NCBI RefSeq assembly: GCF_027912415.1
Contig: NZ_CP115175.1
Coordinates: 434,001-498,000, forward strand
Direction: 5' to 3'
DNA from: Homoserinibacter sp. YIM 151385
GTDB taxonomy: Bacteria; Actinomycetota; Actinomycetes; Actinomycetales; Microbacteriaceae
Length of the DNA stretch: 64,000 bases
Shown here: one piece after another, positions 7,921 to 17,606 of the stretch
Layout of the letters: each line of letters starts with the position of its first letter
Numbering within the stretch: position 1 is the stretch's first letter
The notes under the pieces: model-generated
What the model was told of the DNA's origin: nothing
The model's input: the letters and a program-made list of their open reading frames with translations, nothing else
Databases searched by the model: none
Program-made: the position numbers and the translations under genes

Positions 7921-9317
7921 GGGCCGTGGACCGGCGCGAGCACGCGCCCAGCATCCTCGTCGCGGCGCTCTCGAGCGCCTTCGGCGTCGCGCTCCTGCAG
8001 ATCACCGGGCTGCTCGCGGCGGCGATCCGCGCCGCCCCCGGCACCGGCGGCAGCGACATGGTGGGCGTCATGCTGAGCATCGTCGCCCTCGTGTTCGTCG
8101 CGATCGCGGTCTACGTCGGCGCGATCGTCACCGCGAACACCTTCGCGACGATCGTCGCCGGCCGCGCGCGGACCATCGCGCTCCTCCGGCTCATCGGCGC
8201 GAGCGCCGTCGCCCAGCGCCGGGCCGTCGCCCGCGAGGGGCTCGCCGTCGGCATCGTCGGCGGGCTCCTCGGCGCGGTCGTCGGCACGCTCGCGGCGCTC
8301 GGGCTCGCGGGTCTCGCGCGCGGCGCCGGGTGGCTGCCCGAGATCTCGTACTCGTGGATCGACCCCGTCGTCCTCGTGCCCGTCGCGGCCGTCGTGCTCA
8401 CGACCTGGCTCGCCTCCTGGATCGGCTCGCGCCGCGTCCTCTCCGTCACGCCGCTCCAGGCGCTCGGCGGCGCGCAGGAGCTGAGCCGCGAGGAGGCCGT
8501 GCAGCGGCCCGTGCGGAACCGGGTCGCGATCGCGCTCTTCGCGCTGGGCACGCTGCTGCTCGCCGCGGGCGTGCTCGTCGGCCTCGTGAACCCGCTCGGC
8601 GTCCTCATCGGCGTCGTCGGCGGCATCCTGTCCTTCTCCGGCCTCGTGCTCGGCGCGCACCTCGTCATGCCGCCCGCGCTCCGCCTCGTCGGGCGCCTGC
8701 TCGGCCGCGGTCCCGCCGCGCGACTGGCCGCCGAGAACGCCCTCCGCTACCCCGAGCGCAGCGCGCGCACCACGATCGGCGTCGTCATCGGCGTCACGCT
8801 CGTCACCATGTTCGGCGTCGCGATCGCGAGCTTCGAGAACATCATCGCGGCCGCCCGCGCCGAGCAGCCCGACGTCTATCAGGGCACCGACGAGATCCTC
8901 GCGACCGTCACGCTCGTCTTCTCCAGCCTCGTCGGCTTCAGCGCCCTCATCGCCGCCGTCGGGCTCGTCAACAACCTCTCCCTCAGCGTCCTGCAGCGCA
9001 CCCGCGAGCTCGGGCTGCTGCGTGCCCTCGGCTTCAGTGCCCGCCAGCTGCGGAACATGGTGCGCGCCGAGGCCGGCCAGCTCACGGTCGCGGCCCTCGC
9101 CGTCGGGCTGCTGCTCGGCGCGGGCTACGGCTGGGCGGGGGCGCAGTCCCTGCTCGGCTCGATCCAGGGGAGCCCCGGCATCGTCGTGCCGGGCATCCCG
9201 TGGATCGTCGTCGGGGTCGTCGTCGGGAGCGCCGTCCTGCTCACCTGGATCGCCTCCGCGGCACCCGCACGGCGCGCGACGCGGGTCTCGCCGGTCACCG
9301 CGCTCGCGGTCCAGTAG
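7917..9317 (+). CDS. FtsX-like permease of a MacB-type ABC exporter
   Basis: A 466-residue membrane protein with two FtsX repeats: helices near the N-terminus and at about 55-190, then a second set of helices from about 325 to the end. The segment TRELGLLRALGFSARQLRNMVRAEA is the hallmark cytoplasmic motif of the FtsX family, and the C-terminus ASAAPARRATRVSPVTAL is typical too. There is no large extracytoplasmic domain. It starts with ATGA over the stop of the ATPase gene. It forms the membrane half of the exporter governed by the 5151/6332 two-component system. Confidence 0.9.
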   Translation: MRAVDRREHAPSILVAALSSAFGVALLQITGLLAAAIRAAPGTGGSDMVGVMLSIVALVFVAIAVYVGAIVTANTFATIVAGRARTIALLRLIGASAVAQRRAVAREGLAVGIVGGLLGAVVGTLAALGLAGLARGAGWLPEISYSWIDPVVLVPVAAVVLTTWLASWIGSRRVLSVTPLQALGGAQELSREEAVQRPVRNRVAIALFALGTLLLAAGVLVGLVNPLGVLIGVVGGILSFSGLVLGAHLVMPPALRLVGRLLGRGPAARLAAENALRYPERSARTTIGVVIGVTLVTMFGVAIASFENIIAAARAEQPDVYQGTDEILATVTLVFSSLVGFSALIAAVGLVNNLSLSVLQRTRELGLLRALGFSARQLRNMVRAEAGQLTVAALAVGLLLGAGYGWAGAQSLLGSIQGSPGIVVPGIPWIVVGVVVGSAVLLTWIASAAPARRATRVSPVTALAVQ

Positions 9318-9351
9318 GGGCGCGGGCCCGGCGCGGTGCTACCCTGGGTCC

Positions 9352-9380
9352 GTGCTCTTCGGCCGCCTTCTCCTTAGCTG

Positions 9381-9396
<16 letters not shown>
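9352..9396 (+). CDS. leuA leader peptide, 14 aa with a Leu-Leu-Leu run
   Basis: GTG at 9352 opens a 14-codon frame reading VLFGRLLLSCRDEA and stopping at TAG 9394. Four of the fourteen residues are Leu, three of them consecutive (codons 6-8, CTT CTC CTT). A -10 hexamer TACCCT (9340-9345) lies 6 nt before the GTG, so the transcript probably begins at this codon. The 5' arm of a strong hairpin overlaps the last codons. This is the arrangement of a transcription attenuator in which ribosome stalling at Leu codons reports leucine starvation to leuA, 63 bp downstream. Confidence 0.75.
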
Positions 9397-11226
<1,830 letters not shown>

Positions 11227-11268
11227 CCCCGCCCCGTCCCGCGCGGGCGCCCCATCCCGTCGGTCCCC

Positions 11269-11354
11269 GTCGGAAACTCAGGACTCGAGCGCGCCGTGCA
11301 CGGCCGTGCACGGCGCGCTCGCGCGATCGGGAGCGCGAGTCCTGAGTTTCCGAC
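11269..11354. repeat. 86-bp palindromic repeat, copy 1
   Basis: Ends GTCGGAAACTCAGGACTC and GAGTCCTGAGTTTCCGAC are perfect inverted repeats, extended outside by CCCC/GGGG. The core holds a further perfect 15-bp inverted repeat with a 4-nt loop (11286-11319). It lies between convergent leuA and the TRIC-like gene, 43 bp after the leuA stop, and could end both transcripts. Confidence 0.95.
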
Positions 11355-11367
11355 GGGGCGGCGCGGC

Positions 11368-12033
11368 TCAGGCGCCGCGGCGCCGCCAGCTGACGCGCCA
11401 CGCGATGCTGCGCTGCTCGGGCAGCGACCAGCGGAACAGCACCGCGAGGATGCGGATCACGACCGTCACGACGACGCAGAGCACCGCCGCGACGACGATC
11501 GGGAGACCCGCGGCCGACCCGGCGACGAGCACACCGGCCCCGGCGACCGCGGCGACCGCGTACAGCGAGCCGACGTGCATGAGCGCGATCGGGAGGTTGA
11601 GCAGCAGGTCGCGGAGGATCGAGCCGCCGACGGCCGTGATCGCCCCCAGGAACACGGCGGGGACCGGTGGCAGGCCGAGCGCGAGCGCCTTCGAGGTCCC
11701 GATCGCGCCGAACAGGCCGAGCGTCAGCGCATCGAGCACCGTGATCACATGGCGCAGTCGGTGGAAGAGCCGCTCGAGCAGCATGCCCAGGAGCGCCGCG
11801 CCGGTCGCGACGAGCAGGTGCCAGTTGCTCTGCAGCGCCGCCGGGGTCTGCGCGAGGAGGACGTCGCGCACGATGCCGCCGCCGAATCCCGTCGCGATGC
11901 CGATGATCGCGACGCCGAGCAGGTCGAGGCGCCGGTCGCGGAATCCGGCCGCGAAGAGCGCGCCCTGGAGGCTGCCGATGCCGATCGCGGTGAGATCGGC
12001 CCAGAGCGGGATGGTGAAGAGCGCCTCGGTCAC
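11368..12033 (-). CDS. TRIC-like channel / UPF0126 membrane protein
   Basis: The 221-residue product has about seven membrane segments and two copies of the UPF0126 motif: GFGGGIVRDVLL near residue 50 and AVGGSILRDLLL near residue 130. Bacterial members of this family include trimeric cation channels of the TRIC type and YicG/YadS-like proteins; some are proposed glycine transporters. The GTG at 12033 overlaps the stop of the upstream gene (GTGA), giving the usual length; a longer in-frame extension would lie within that gene. The two genes form an operon. Confidence 0.85.
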   Translation of the reverse strand: MTEALFTIPLWADLTAIGIGSLQGALFAAGFRDRRLDLLGVAIIGIATGFGGGIVRDVLLAQTPAALQSNWHLLVATGAALLGMLLERLFHRLRHVITVLDALTLGLFGAIGTSKALALGLPPVPAVFLGAITAVGGSILRDLLLNLPIALMHVGSLYAVAAVAGAGVLVAGSAAGLPIVVAAVLCVVVTVVIRILAVLFRWSLPEQRSIAWRVSWRRRGA

Positions 12034-12563
12034 CCGCCGATCCTCGTGAAGAGACCCGGGTAGTCGAGGACCAGCCCGTGCTCGTCGACCTCGAGATCGC
12101 GCTCGAACCCGGAGTCCGGCGAGGCGAAGCGCCAGCGCTGCGGGCCGAGCCGCGTGTAGACCTGGCGATCGGGGTGCAGCTCCAGCGAGGAGGGGTCGAC
12201 CCACGCGACCACCAGCTCGAGCTGCTCGCCCTCGGCGAGTGCGCCGCCCAGCCGCTGGATGGGGAGGGTGTTCGTGAACGGGGTGGCCGCGAGGTCGAGA
12301 TCGACGGCCTCGGCGAGGTCGGGTCGCGTCTGGCCGTCGACCTCCCAGCCGCCCTGGCCGTCGGAGGACACGTGGAGGGTGCCGCCCGCGGTCGACTCGA
12401 GCTCGAGCGAGCGCGTCGTCCAGTCGGCACCGAGCACGAGCTCGTAGCGGATCGCGCCCTCGCCGCCCTGGATGACGGAGCTCGCGCGCACCTCGAGCCC
12501 CGTCGTCACACGCAGCCGCTCGACCGCGCCTGTCTCCTCGTCCCGCCAGCTCGCCTCGAGCAT
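12030..12563 (-). CDS. Putative glycolipid-binding domain protein
   Basis: A 177-residue soluble beta-rich protein. The segment [17 protein letters not shown] near residue 95, with [10 protein letters not shown] and the [22 protein letters not shown] block, matches the putative glycolipid-binding family found widely in actinobacteria and proteobacteria. The name comes from a structure with a lipid-like cavity; no reaction is established. There is no signal peptide, so it acts in the cytoplasm. The ATG at 12563 is followed directly by the family N-terminus. It is the first gene of a two-gene operon with the TRIC-like channel, divergent from recO. Confidence 0.8.
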   Translation of the reverse strand: MLEASWRDEETGAVERLRVTTGLEVRASSVIQGGEGAIRYELVLGADWTTRSLELESTAGGTLHVSSDGQGGWEVDGQTRPDLAEAVDLDLAATPFTNTLPIQRLGGALAEGEQLELVVAWVDPSSLELHPDRQVYTRLGPQRWRFASPDSGFERDLEVDEHGLVLDYPGLFTRIGG

Positions 12564-12640
12564 CCCGCCACCTCCTGCAGGCAGGCTACCGGGCGGCCTG
12601 TCGGCCGCGTCCTGTCAGGGACGCGGCGGATAATGAGCGG

Positions 12641-13372
12641 GTGCCTACCTACCGTGACGACGCCGTCGTGCTGCGGACGCACAAGCTCGGCGAGGCCGAC
12701 CGCATCGTCACCCTCCTGAGCCGGCAGCACGGCAAGATCCGCGCGGTCGCGAAGGGCGTTCGCCGCACCGGATCGCGTTTCGGCTCGCGGCTCGAGCCCT
12801 TCATGGTGGTGGACGCGCAGTTCTACATCGGCCGGAGCCTCGACATCGTGCAGCAGGCGGAGTCCATCGGCGCCTACGGCGCGGAGATCGCGCTCGACTA
12901 CGGCCGCTACACCGCCGCGACGGCCATGGCCGAGACCGCCGACAAGCTCACCGAGCACGAGGCGGGGCTCCAGCACTACCTGCTGCTGGTCGGTGCGCTC
13001 CGCTCTCTGGCACGGGGCGAGCACGAGGCGGGACTGACCCTCGACTCCTACCTGCTCCGCGCGCTCTCGATCGCCGGCTGGGCCCCGAGCTTCCGCGACT
13101 GCGCCGTGACGGGGGCGCCCGGACCGCACCGCACCTTCGTCGTGCAGCTCGGCGGGGTGGTGAGCGACGCCGTCGCGCCGCCGGGATCGCCGCGCCTCGA
13201 CGCGGCGACGCTCGACCATCTGGCCGCCCTCCTCACGGGCGACTGGGAGACGGTCGACGGCGCCGAGGATCGCACCCGCGCGCAGGCGAGCGGCATCGTC
13301 GCCGCGTACACCCAGTTCCACATGGAGCGCGCGCTGCGCTCGCTGGAGCACGTCGATCGGACCCCCGCATGA
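12641..13372 (+). CDS. recO: DNA repair protein RecO
   Basis: The 243-residue product begins with the OB-fold block [23 protein letters not shown] and [12 protein letters not shown], typical of RecO. The RecF pathway protein anneals single strands and helps RecR load RecA. The zinc-finger region is reduced: only one Cys (RDCAVTG) is visible around residue 153. The GTG at 12641 follows -10 hexamer GATAAT (12629-12634) by 6 nt, so the mRNA is probably leaderless. It overlaps uppS by 4 bp; recO-uppS pairing is common in actinobacteria. Confidence 0.95.
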   Translation: MPTYRDDAVVLRTHKLGEADRIVTLLSRQHGKIRAVAKGVRRTGSRFGSRLEPFMVVDAQFYIGRSLDIVQQAESIGAYGAEIALDYGRYTAATAMAETADKLTEHEAGLQHYLLLVGALRSLARGEHEAGLTLDSYLLRALSIAGWAPSFRDCAVTGAPGPHRTFVVQLGGVVSDAVAPPGSPRLDAATLDHLAALLTGDWETVDGAEDRTRAQASGIVAAYTQFHMERALRSLEHVDRTPA

Positions 13373-14178
13373 GCCCCGTCCCGAAGACCCACAAGGATGC
13401 GGTCCCGTTCCGTCCCATCGACTGGACGGGTCTGGCCCCGCCGGCGCTGCCCGCGGCCGCCGTGCCGGCGCATGTCGCGCTCGTCATGGACGGCAACGGC
13501 CGCTGGGCCAATCGCAAGGGGCTGTCGCGCGTCGAGGGGCACAAGGCGGGGGAGGCGTCCCTCCTCGACGTCGTGGCGGGCGCCCTGCAGATCGGCGTGA
13601 AGCACCTCAGCGTCTACGCCTTCTCGACCGAGAACTGGAGCCGGAGTCCCGAAGAGGTCCGCTTCCTCATGGGCTTCAACCGGGATGTGCTGCATCGGCG
13701 CCGGGATCAGCTCAACGAATGGGGAGTCCGGGTCAGGTGGGCCGGACGCCGGCCGAGGCTCTGGCGCTCGGTGGTCGACGAGCTCGAGTACGCGCAGGAT
13801 CTCACCGCCGGCAACTCGAAGCTGACCCTCACCATGTGCGTCAACTACGGCGGCCGCACCGAGATCCAGGATGCGGTGCGCCGGATCGCGGCGGATGCCG
13901 CGGCCGGCCGGATCCGGCCGGATCGGATCAGCGAGAAGACCATCCAACGGCACCTGTACACGGCCGACCTGCCCGACGTCGACTTGTTCGTGCGGAGCTC
14001 GGGCGAGCAGCGCACGAGCAACTTCCTCCTCTGGCAGTCCGCGTACGCCGAGATGGTCTTCCTCGACACCCTCTGGCCGGACTTCACGCGCGAGCAGCTC
14101 TGGGAGGCGATCCGCATCTACGCCTCGCGCAGTCGTCGCTTCGGCGGCGCGATCGACGCGCCGGGGGCGGTGTCGTGA
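13369..14178 (+). CDS. uppS: Isoprenyl transferase (cis-prenyltransferase, UppS family)
   Basis: A 269-residue cis-prenyltransferase with the diphosphate-binding MDGNGRWA motif (residues 40-47), GHKAG, the [10 protein letters not shown] block and the C-terminal [15 protein letters not shown]...FLDTLWPDF region. It extends allylic diphosphates with isopentenyl diphosphate to give the undecaprenyl-type lipid carrier for peptidoglycan and other envelope polymers. Chain length cannot be judged from sequence; actinobacteria may have two paralogues. ATG at 13369 overlaps the recO stop, and the next small gene overlaps its own stop. Confidence 0.95.
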   Translation: MSPVPKTHKDAVPFRPIDWTGLAPPALPAAAVPAHVALVMDGNGRWANRKGLSRVEGHKAGEASLLDVVAGALQIGVKHLSVYAFSTENWSRSPEEVRFLMGFNRDVLHRRRDQLNEWGVRVRWAGRRPRLWRSVVDELEYAQDLTAGNSKLTLTMCVNYGGRTEIQDAVRRIAADAAAGRIRPDRISEKTIQRHLYTADLPDVDLFVRSSGEQRTSNFLLWQSAYAEMVFLDTLWPDFTREQLWEAIRIYASRSRRFGGAIDAPGAVS

Positions 14179-14414
14179 GCGGCTCTGCTGCGGGCACCGC
14201 GACGCCGGACCCGGAGGACGGGGCGGGCGGCGGCATCTTCCGCCGCATCCGCTCGCGTGTGAACGGCCCCGGCGGCCGCCGCGGGCCGACGCTGCCGCTC
14301 TGGGATCCGGCGACCCCGACGCCGGTCGATGCGCCGGACGGCGGCGAGCCGTGGGTCGAGGGCGCGGCCGACGCCGACGACCTGCCCTGGGAGCTCCGCG
14401 ACGAGGAGCGCTGA
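14175..14414 (+). CDS. Small hypothetical protein downstream of uppS
   Basis: The 79-residue product starts with GTG overlapping the uppS stop (GTGA), which argues for translation in the recO-uppS operon. It is rich in Gly, Pro, Asp and Glu, has a basic patch [16 protein letters not shown] in the middle and an acidic C-terminus [14 protein letters not shown], with no membrane segment. It looks intrinsically disordered. I do not recognise a family. Confidence 0.6.
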   Translation: MSGSAAGTATPDPEDGAGGGIFRRIRSRVNGPGGRRGPTLPLWDPATPTPVDAPDGGEPWVEGAADADDLPWELRDEER

Positions 14415-14472
14415 GCGCGCGACCGACCGAGGTCGGCGCCCATCCGCGGCGCGTCCCACTCGGCCGCCCCCG

Positions 14473-14559
14473 GTCGGAAACTCAGGACTCTCCCTGCGGT
14501 CTCGCCGTGGCGGCGCGACGCCGCCCCTGACCGCCGGCGCGGACTCCTGAGTTTCCGAC
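14473..14559. repeat. 87-bp palindromic repeat, copy 2
   Basis: Ends GTCGGAAACTCAGGACTC and GACTCCTGAGTTTCCGAC. The core contains GGCGGCG-CGA-CGCCGCC inside a CGGTC/GACCG pair. It lies 59 bp after the small gene ending at 14414 and 27 bp before copy 3. Confidence 0.95.
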
Positions 14560-14585
14560 CGCGGCGACCGGGTGGCGTGCCCGGC

Positions 14586-14671
14586 GTCGGAAACTCAGGA
14601 CTCGAGGCGGCGTCTCGCCGCGCCGTTGCGAGGGCTTCGGCGGCCGCGGTCTCGAGTCCTGAATTTCCGAC
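14586..14671. repeat. 86-bp palindromic repeat, copy 3
   Basis: Ends GTCGGAAACTCAGGACTC and GAGTCCTGAATTTCCGAC; the right arm carries a G-to-A change in CCTGAATTT. The core sequence is unrelated to that of copy 2. The tandem pair separates the uppS operon from the nrtR promoter. Confidence 0.95.
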
Positions 14672-14712
14672 GGGCGGGGTGGGGCGGGGCGGACGGCGCG
14701 GGGCGCCGGGAG

Positions 14713-14769
14713 GTTCGAGTGGGGGTGACCCGAACTGCTAGAATCCGTTCGGGTCGGGATGACCCGAAG
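14713..14769 (+). promoter_or_regulatory. nrtR-nad promoter with two NrtR-type operators
   Basis: Two 23-bp inverted repeats of the same design lie 34 bp apart. Operator 1 (14713-14735) has arms GTTCGAGTG and GACCCGAAC around GGGGT. Operator 2 (14747-14769) has arms GTTCGGGTC and GACCCGAAG around GGGAT. The only good -10 hexamer, TAGAAT (14739-14744), sits in the gap between them. This is an autoregulatory layout in which bound repressor would bracket the promoter. Confidence 0.75.
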
Positions 14770-14791
14770 TCGTGAGCGCTGAGGAGTGCGG

Positions 14792-15487
14792 ATGGGCGAA
14801 GGGGCGATCGAGCTCGCGGTCTCGACCGTGATCTTCGCGCTGCAGCCGGAGGCCGGGACGGGCCGGCCCAGCATCCGCGTGCCGCTCGTGCGCCGCACCC
14901 GCGCGCCGTTCGAGGGCGGTTGGGCGCTCCCCGGCGGCTGGGCCGATGCCCGGGAGGGACTCGCGGCCTCCGCGCGCCGCACCCTCGCCGAGACGACGGG
15001 CCTCGAGCCCGCCTATCTCGAGCAGCTCTACACGCTCGGCGCGGTCGACCGCTCGCCGACGGGGCGCGTGGTGAGCGTCGTCTACTGGGCGCTCGTGCGC
15101 GCCGAGGAGGCGGAGGCGGTGCCCGAGGGGGAGAACGTCGCGTGGTTCCCGGCCGAGGAGCTGCCGCAGCTGGCCTTCGACCATGCCCGCATCGTCGAGT
15201 ACGCGCTCTGGCGGCTCCGGACGAAGATGGAGTACAGCCGCATCGCCCACGCGCTGCTCGGCGAGACCTTCACGATCAGCGAGCTGCGCCGAGTGCACGA
15301 GGCGGTGCGCGGGGTCGTCCTGGATCCGGCGAACTTCCGGCGGCACGTCGAGTCCTCGCCGGCCCTCGTCCCGACGGGCGAGCGGCTGACGGGCGGCGCG
15401 CACCGCCCGCCGCGCCTGTACCGCTACGACACGGAGGTGCGGCTCGCCGACAACGGCCCCCTCGACGACACGGAGGAGAGCCGATGA
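14792..15487 (+). CDS. nrtR: NrtR-type Nudix transcriptional regulator of NAD synthesis
   Basis: A 231-residue protein with an N-terminal Nudix-like domain (GGWALPGGWADAREGLAASARRTLAETTGL, a degenerate Nudix box) and a C-terminal winged helix from about residue 150 (IAHALLGETFTISELRRVHEAV, then NFRRHVESS). NrtR proteins sense ADP-ribose or related NAD metabolites and repress nad genes. The Nudix box lacks the canonical REXXEE, fitting a sensor rather than a hydrolase. I start at ATG 14792 with GAGGAG at 14781-14786. It overlaps nadA by 4 bp and heads the nad operon. Confidence 0.9.
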   Translation: MGEGAIELAVSTVIFALQPEAGTGRPSIRVPLVRRTRAPFEGGWALPGGWADAREGLAASARRTLAETTGLEPAYLEQLYTLGAVDRSPTGRVVSVVYWALVRAEEAEAVPEGENVAWFPAEELPQLAFDHARIVEYALWRLRTKMEYSRIAHALLGETFTISELRRVHEAVRGVVLDPANFRRHVESSPALVPTGERLTGGAHRPPRLYRYDTEVRLADNGPLDDTEESR

Positions 15488-16752
15488 CGAGCATCGACGC
15501 CCTGATCCAGCGCCTGCCCGAGTCCGGCGGCGAGAGCTGCGCGCCGGACCTCGCGCGCGGCCCCTGGGAGTTCGACCGGGTGGCCGGCTACGGGCCCGGC
15601 TCCTCGATGGGCGACGTCATCCCGGTGGGTGCGCCTCGGCAGGGCGCCCTGCCGGAGGCGTACCGCACGGCGTCGGACGAGGAGCTCGACGCGCGCATCC
15701 GCGCCGCGAAGGCCGAGCTCGGCTCCCGTGTCGTCGTGCTGGGCCACTTCTACCAGCGCGACGAGGTGGTGCGCCACGCGGACTTCGTGGGCGACTCCTT
15801 CCAGCTCGCGAACGCGGCGCAGACGGTGCCGGACGCGGAGACGATCGTGTTCTGCGGCGTGCATTTCATGGCGGAGACGGCCGACATCCTGGCCCGCCCG
15901 GAGCAGCGCGTGATCCTGCCGAATCTCGCGGCGGGCTGCTCGATGGCGGACATGGCGGACATCGATTCGGTCGAGGCCTGCTGGGAGCAGCTGCTGGACG
16001 CGCTCGGCGAGGAGCCCGGGGATGACGGCCTGGCCCCGGTGGTCCCGGTCACCTACATGAACTCGGCCGCCGACCTGAAGGACTTCTGCGGTCGCCACGG
16101 CGGGGTCGTCTGCACCTCGTCGAATGCGCGCACGGTGCTCGAGGAGGCCTTCCAGCGCGGCCGCCGGGTGCTGTTCTTCCCGGATCAGCACCTGGGCCGC
16201 AACACCGCGAAGGCCATGGGCGTCCCGACCTCCCGGATGCCGCTGTGGGATCCGCGGAAGCCGCTCGGCGGCAGCGACGCGACGACACTGCGCGAGTCCC
16301 GTGTGATCCTGTGGCACGGATTCTGCAGCGTGCACCGCCGCTTCACGGTCGAGCAGATCGAGCGCGCCCGGGCAGAGCATCCCGGGGTGCGCGTCGTGGT
16401 GCACCCGGAGTGCCCCGAGGCGGTCGTGGATGCGGCGGATGCGGCCGGCTCGACCGACCTGATCCGGCGGATGGTTGAGGAGGCGACGGAGCCGACGACC
16501 TTCGCGATCGGCACCGAGGTGAACATGGTGAACCGGCTGCAGGCGCAGCACCCGCGGCACACGATCTTCTGCCTCGACCCCGTGATCTGCCCCTGCTCGA
16601 CCATGTACCGCATCCATCCCGGCTATCTGGCGTGGGTGCTCGAGGAGCTGGTCGCGGGTCGCGCGCCGAACGTGGTGCGGGTGCCGGACGAGGTGGCGGC
16701 GGGCGCCCGGGTCGCGCTCGACCGCATGCTCGCCGCGAGGCCCGCGTCGTGA
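15484..16752 (+). CDS. nadA: Quinolinate synthase
   Basis: The 422-residue product is a three-domain NadA. It shows GHFYQRDEVVRHADFVGDS near residue 85 and cluster cysteines in LPNLAAGCSMADMAD, HPECPEAVVD and DPVICPCSTMYRI. It condenses iminoaspartate with dihydroxyacetone phosphate to quinolinate using an oxygen-sensitive 4Fe-4S cluster. The length includes an N-terminal extension of about 70 residues, as in other actinobacterial NadA. It overlaps nrtR upstream and nadC downstream by 4 bp each. nadB, which normally lies between nadA and nadC, is absent, so the source of iminoaspartate must be encoded elsewhere. Confidence 0.95.
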   Translation: MTSIDALIQRLPESGGESCAPDLARGPWEFDRVAGYGPGSSMGDVIPVGAPRQGALPEAYRTASDEELDARIRAAKAELGSRVVVLGHFYQRDEVVRHADFVGDSFQLANAAQTVPDAETIVFCGVHFMAETADILARPEQRVILPNLAAGCSMADMADIDSVEACWEQLLDALGEEPGDDGLAPVVPVTYMNSAADLKDFCGRHGGVVCTSSNARTVLEEAFQRGRRVLFFPDQHLGRNTAKAMGVPTSRMPLWDPRKPLGGSDATTLRESRVILWHGFCSVHRRFTVEQIERARAEHPGVRVVVHPECPEAVVDAADAAGSTDLIRRMVEEATEPTTFAIGTEVNMVNRLQAQHPRHTIFCLDPVICPCSTMYRIHPGYLAWVLEELVAGRAPNVVRVPDEVAAGARVALDRMLAARPAS

Positions 16753-17606
16753 GGCCGGCGCCGCGGGAGCAGGTGGACGCGATCATCCGCGCGGCCCTCC
16801 TCGAGGACGCGCCGTGGGGCGACCTCACGAGCGAGGTGCTCGTGCCGGACGCGGCGTGGGCGACGGCCGAGCTGCGGGCGCGCGTGCCGGGCACGGCGAG
16901 CGGCATCGCGGTGGCGCTGCGGGTGTTCGAGCTCGTGGATGCCGGGATCGCCGGCGAGCAGCTCGTCGCGGACGGCGCGCGGTTCGAGACGGGCGCGGTG
17001 CTGGCGCGCGTCGAGGGCCCCGCGCGCGCCGTGCTGCGCGCCGAGCGGGTGGCGCTCAATCTCGCGCAGCGGATGTCGGGCGTGGCGACGCTGACGGCGC
17101 GCTATGTCGCGGCCGTCGAGGGGACGGGGGCGCGCATCGTGGACACGCGGAAGACGACGCCCGGGCTCCGCGTCCTCGAGCGGCAGGCGGTGCGGGACGG
17201 CGGGGGCGGCAATCATCGCGCCACGCTCTCGGATGCGGTGATGGCGAAGGACAACCATCTCGCGGTGCTCGAGGCCGCCGGGGTCGCGGTCGGCGACGCG
17301 ATCCGCGCCGCGCGCGCCGCGATCGGGCACACGACGCATCTCGAGGTCGAGGTGGACCGCCTCGAGCAGATCGAGCCGGTCGTCGCGGCGGGGGTCGACT
17401 CGATCATGCTCGACAACCTCGCGCCGGACGCCCTGCGCGAGGGCGTCCGTCTCGTGGCGGGCCGCGCGCTCGTGGAGGCGAGCGGCGGGGTCTCGCTCGA
17501 CACGGTCGCCGAGATCGCGGCGACGGGCGTCGACGTCATCTCGGTCGGCGCGCTCACGCACAGCGCGCCCGCCCTCGACCTCGGCCTCGACATCCGCGTC
17601 GCGTGA
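16749..17606 (+). CDS. nadC: Nicotinate-nucleotide pyrophosphorylase (carboxylating)
   Basis: The 285-residue product has the NadC landmarks: LLEDAPWGDLTSEVL near residue 17, LNLAQRMSGVATLTARYV, the phosphoribosyl-binding DTRKTTPGLRVLERQAVRDGGGGNHR, then AKDNH and SGGVSLDTVAEIAATGVDVISVGALTHS at the C-terminus. It converts quinolinate and PRPP to nicotinate mononucleotide with loss of CO2. The GTG start overlaps the nadA stop; the next gene overlaps its own stop in the same way, so the operon is translated as a coupled unit. Confidence 0.96.
   Translation: MRPAPREQVDAIIRAALLEDAPWGDLTSEVLVPDAAWATAELRARVPGTASGIAVALRVFELVDAGIAGEQLVADGARFETGAVLARVEGPARAVLRAERVALNLAQRMSGVATLTARYVAAVEGTGARIVDTRKTTPGLRVLERQAVRDGGGGNHRATLSDAVMAKDNHLAVLEAAGVAVGDAIRAARAAIGHTTHLEVEVDRLEQIEPVVAAGVDSIMLDNLAPDALREGVRLVAGRALVEASGGVSLDTVAEIAATGVDVISVGALTHSAPALDLGLDIRVA

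Noticed and set aside
16600-16760. A hidden or fused nadB between nadA and nadC
   Set aside because: NadA runs to its normal C-terminus and NadC starts within the overlapping stop codon. No FAD-binding GxGxxG oxidase sequence is present.
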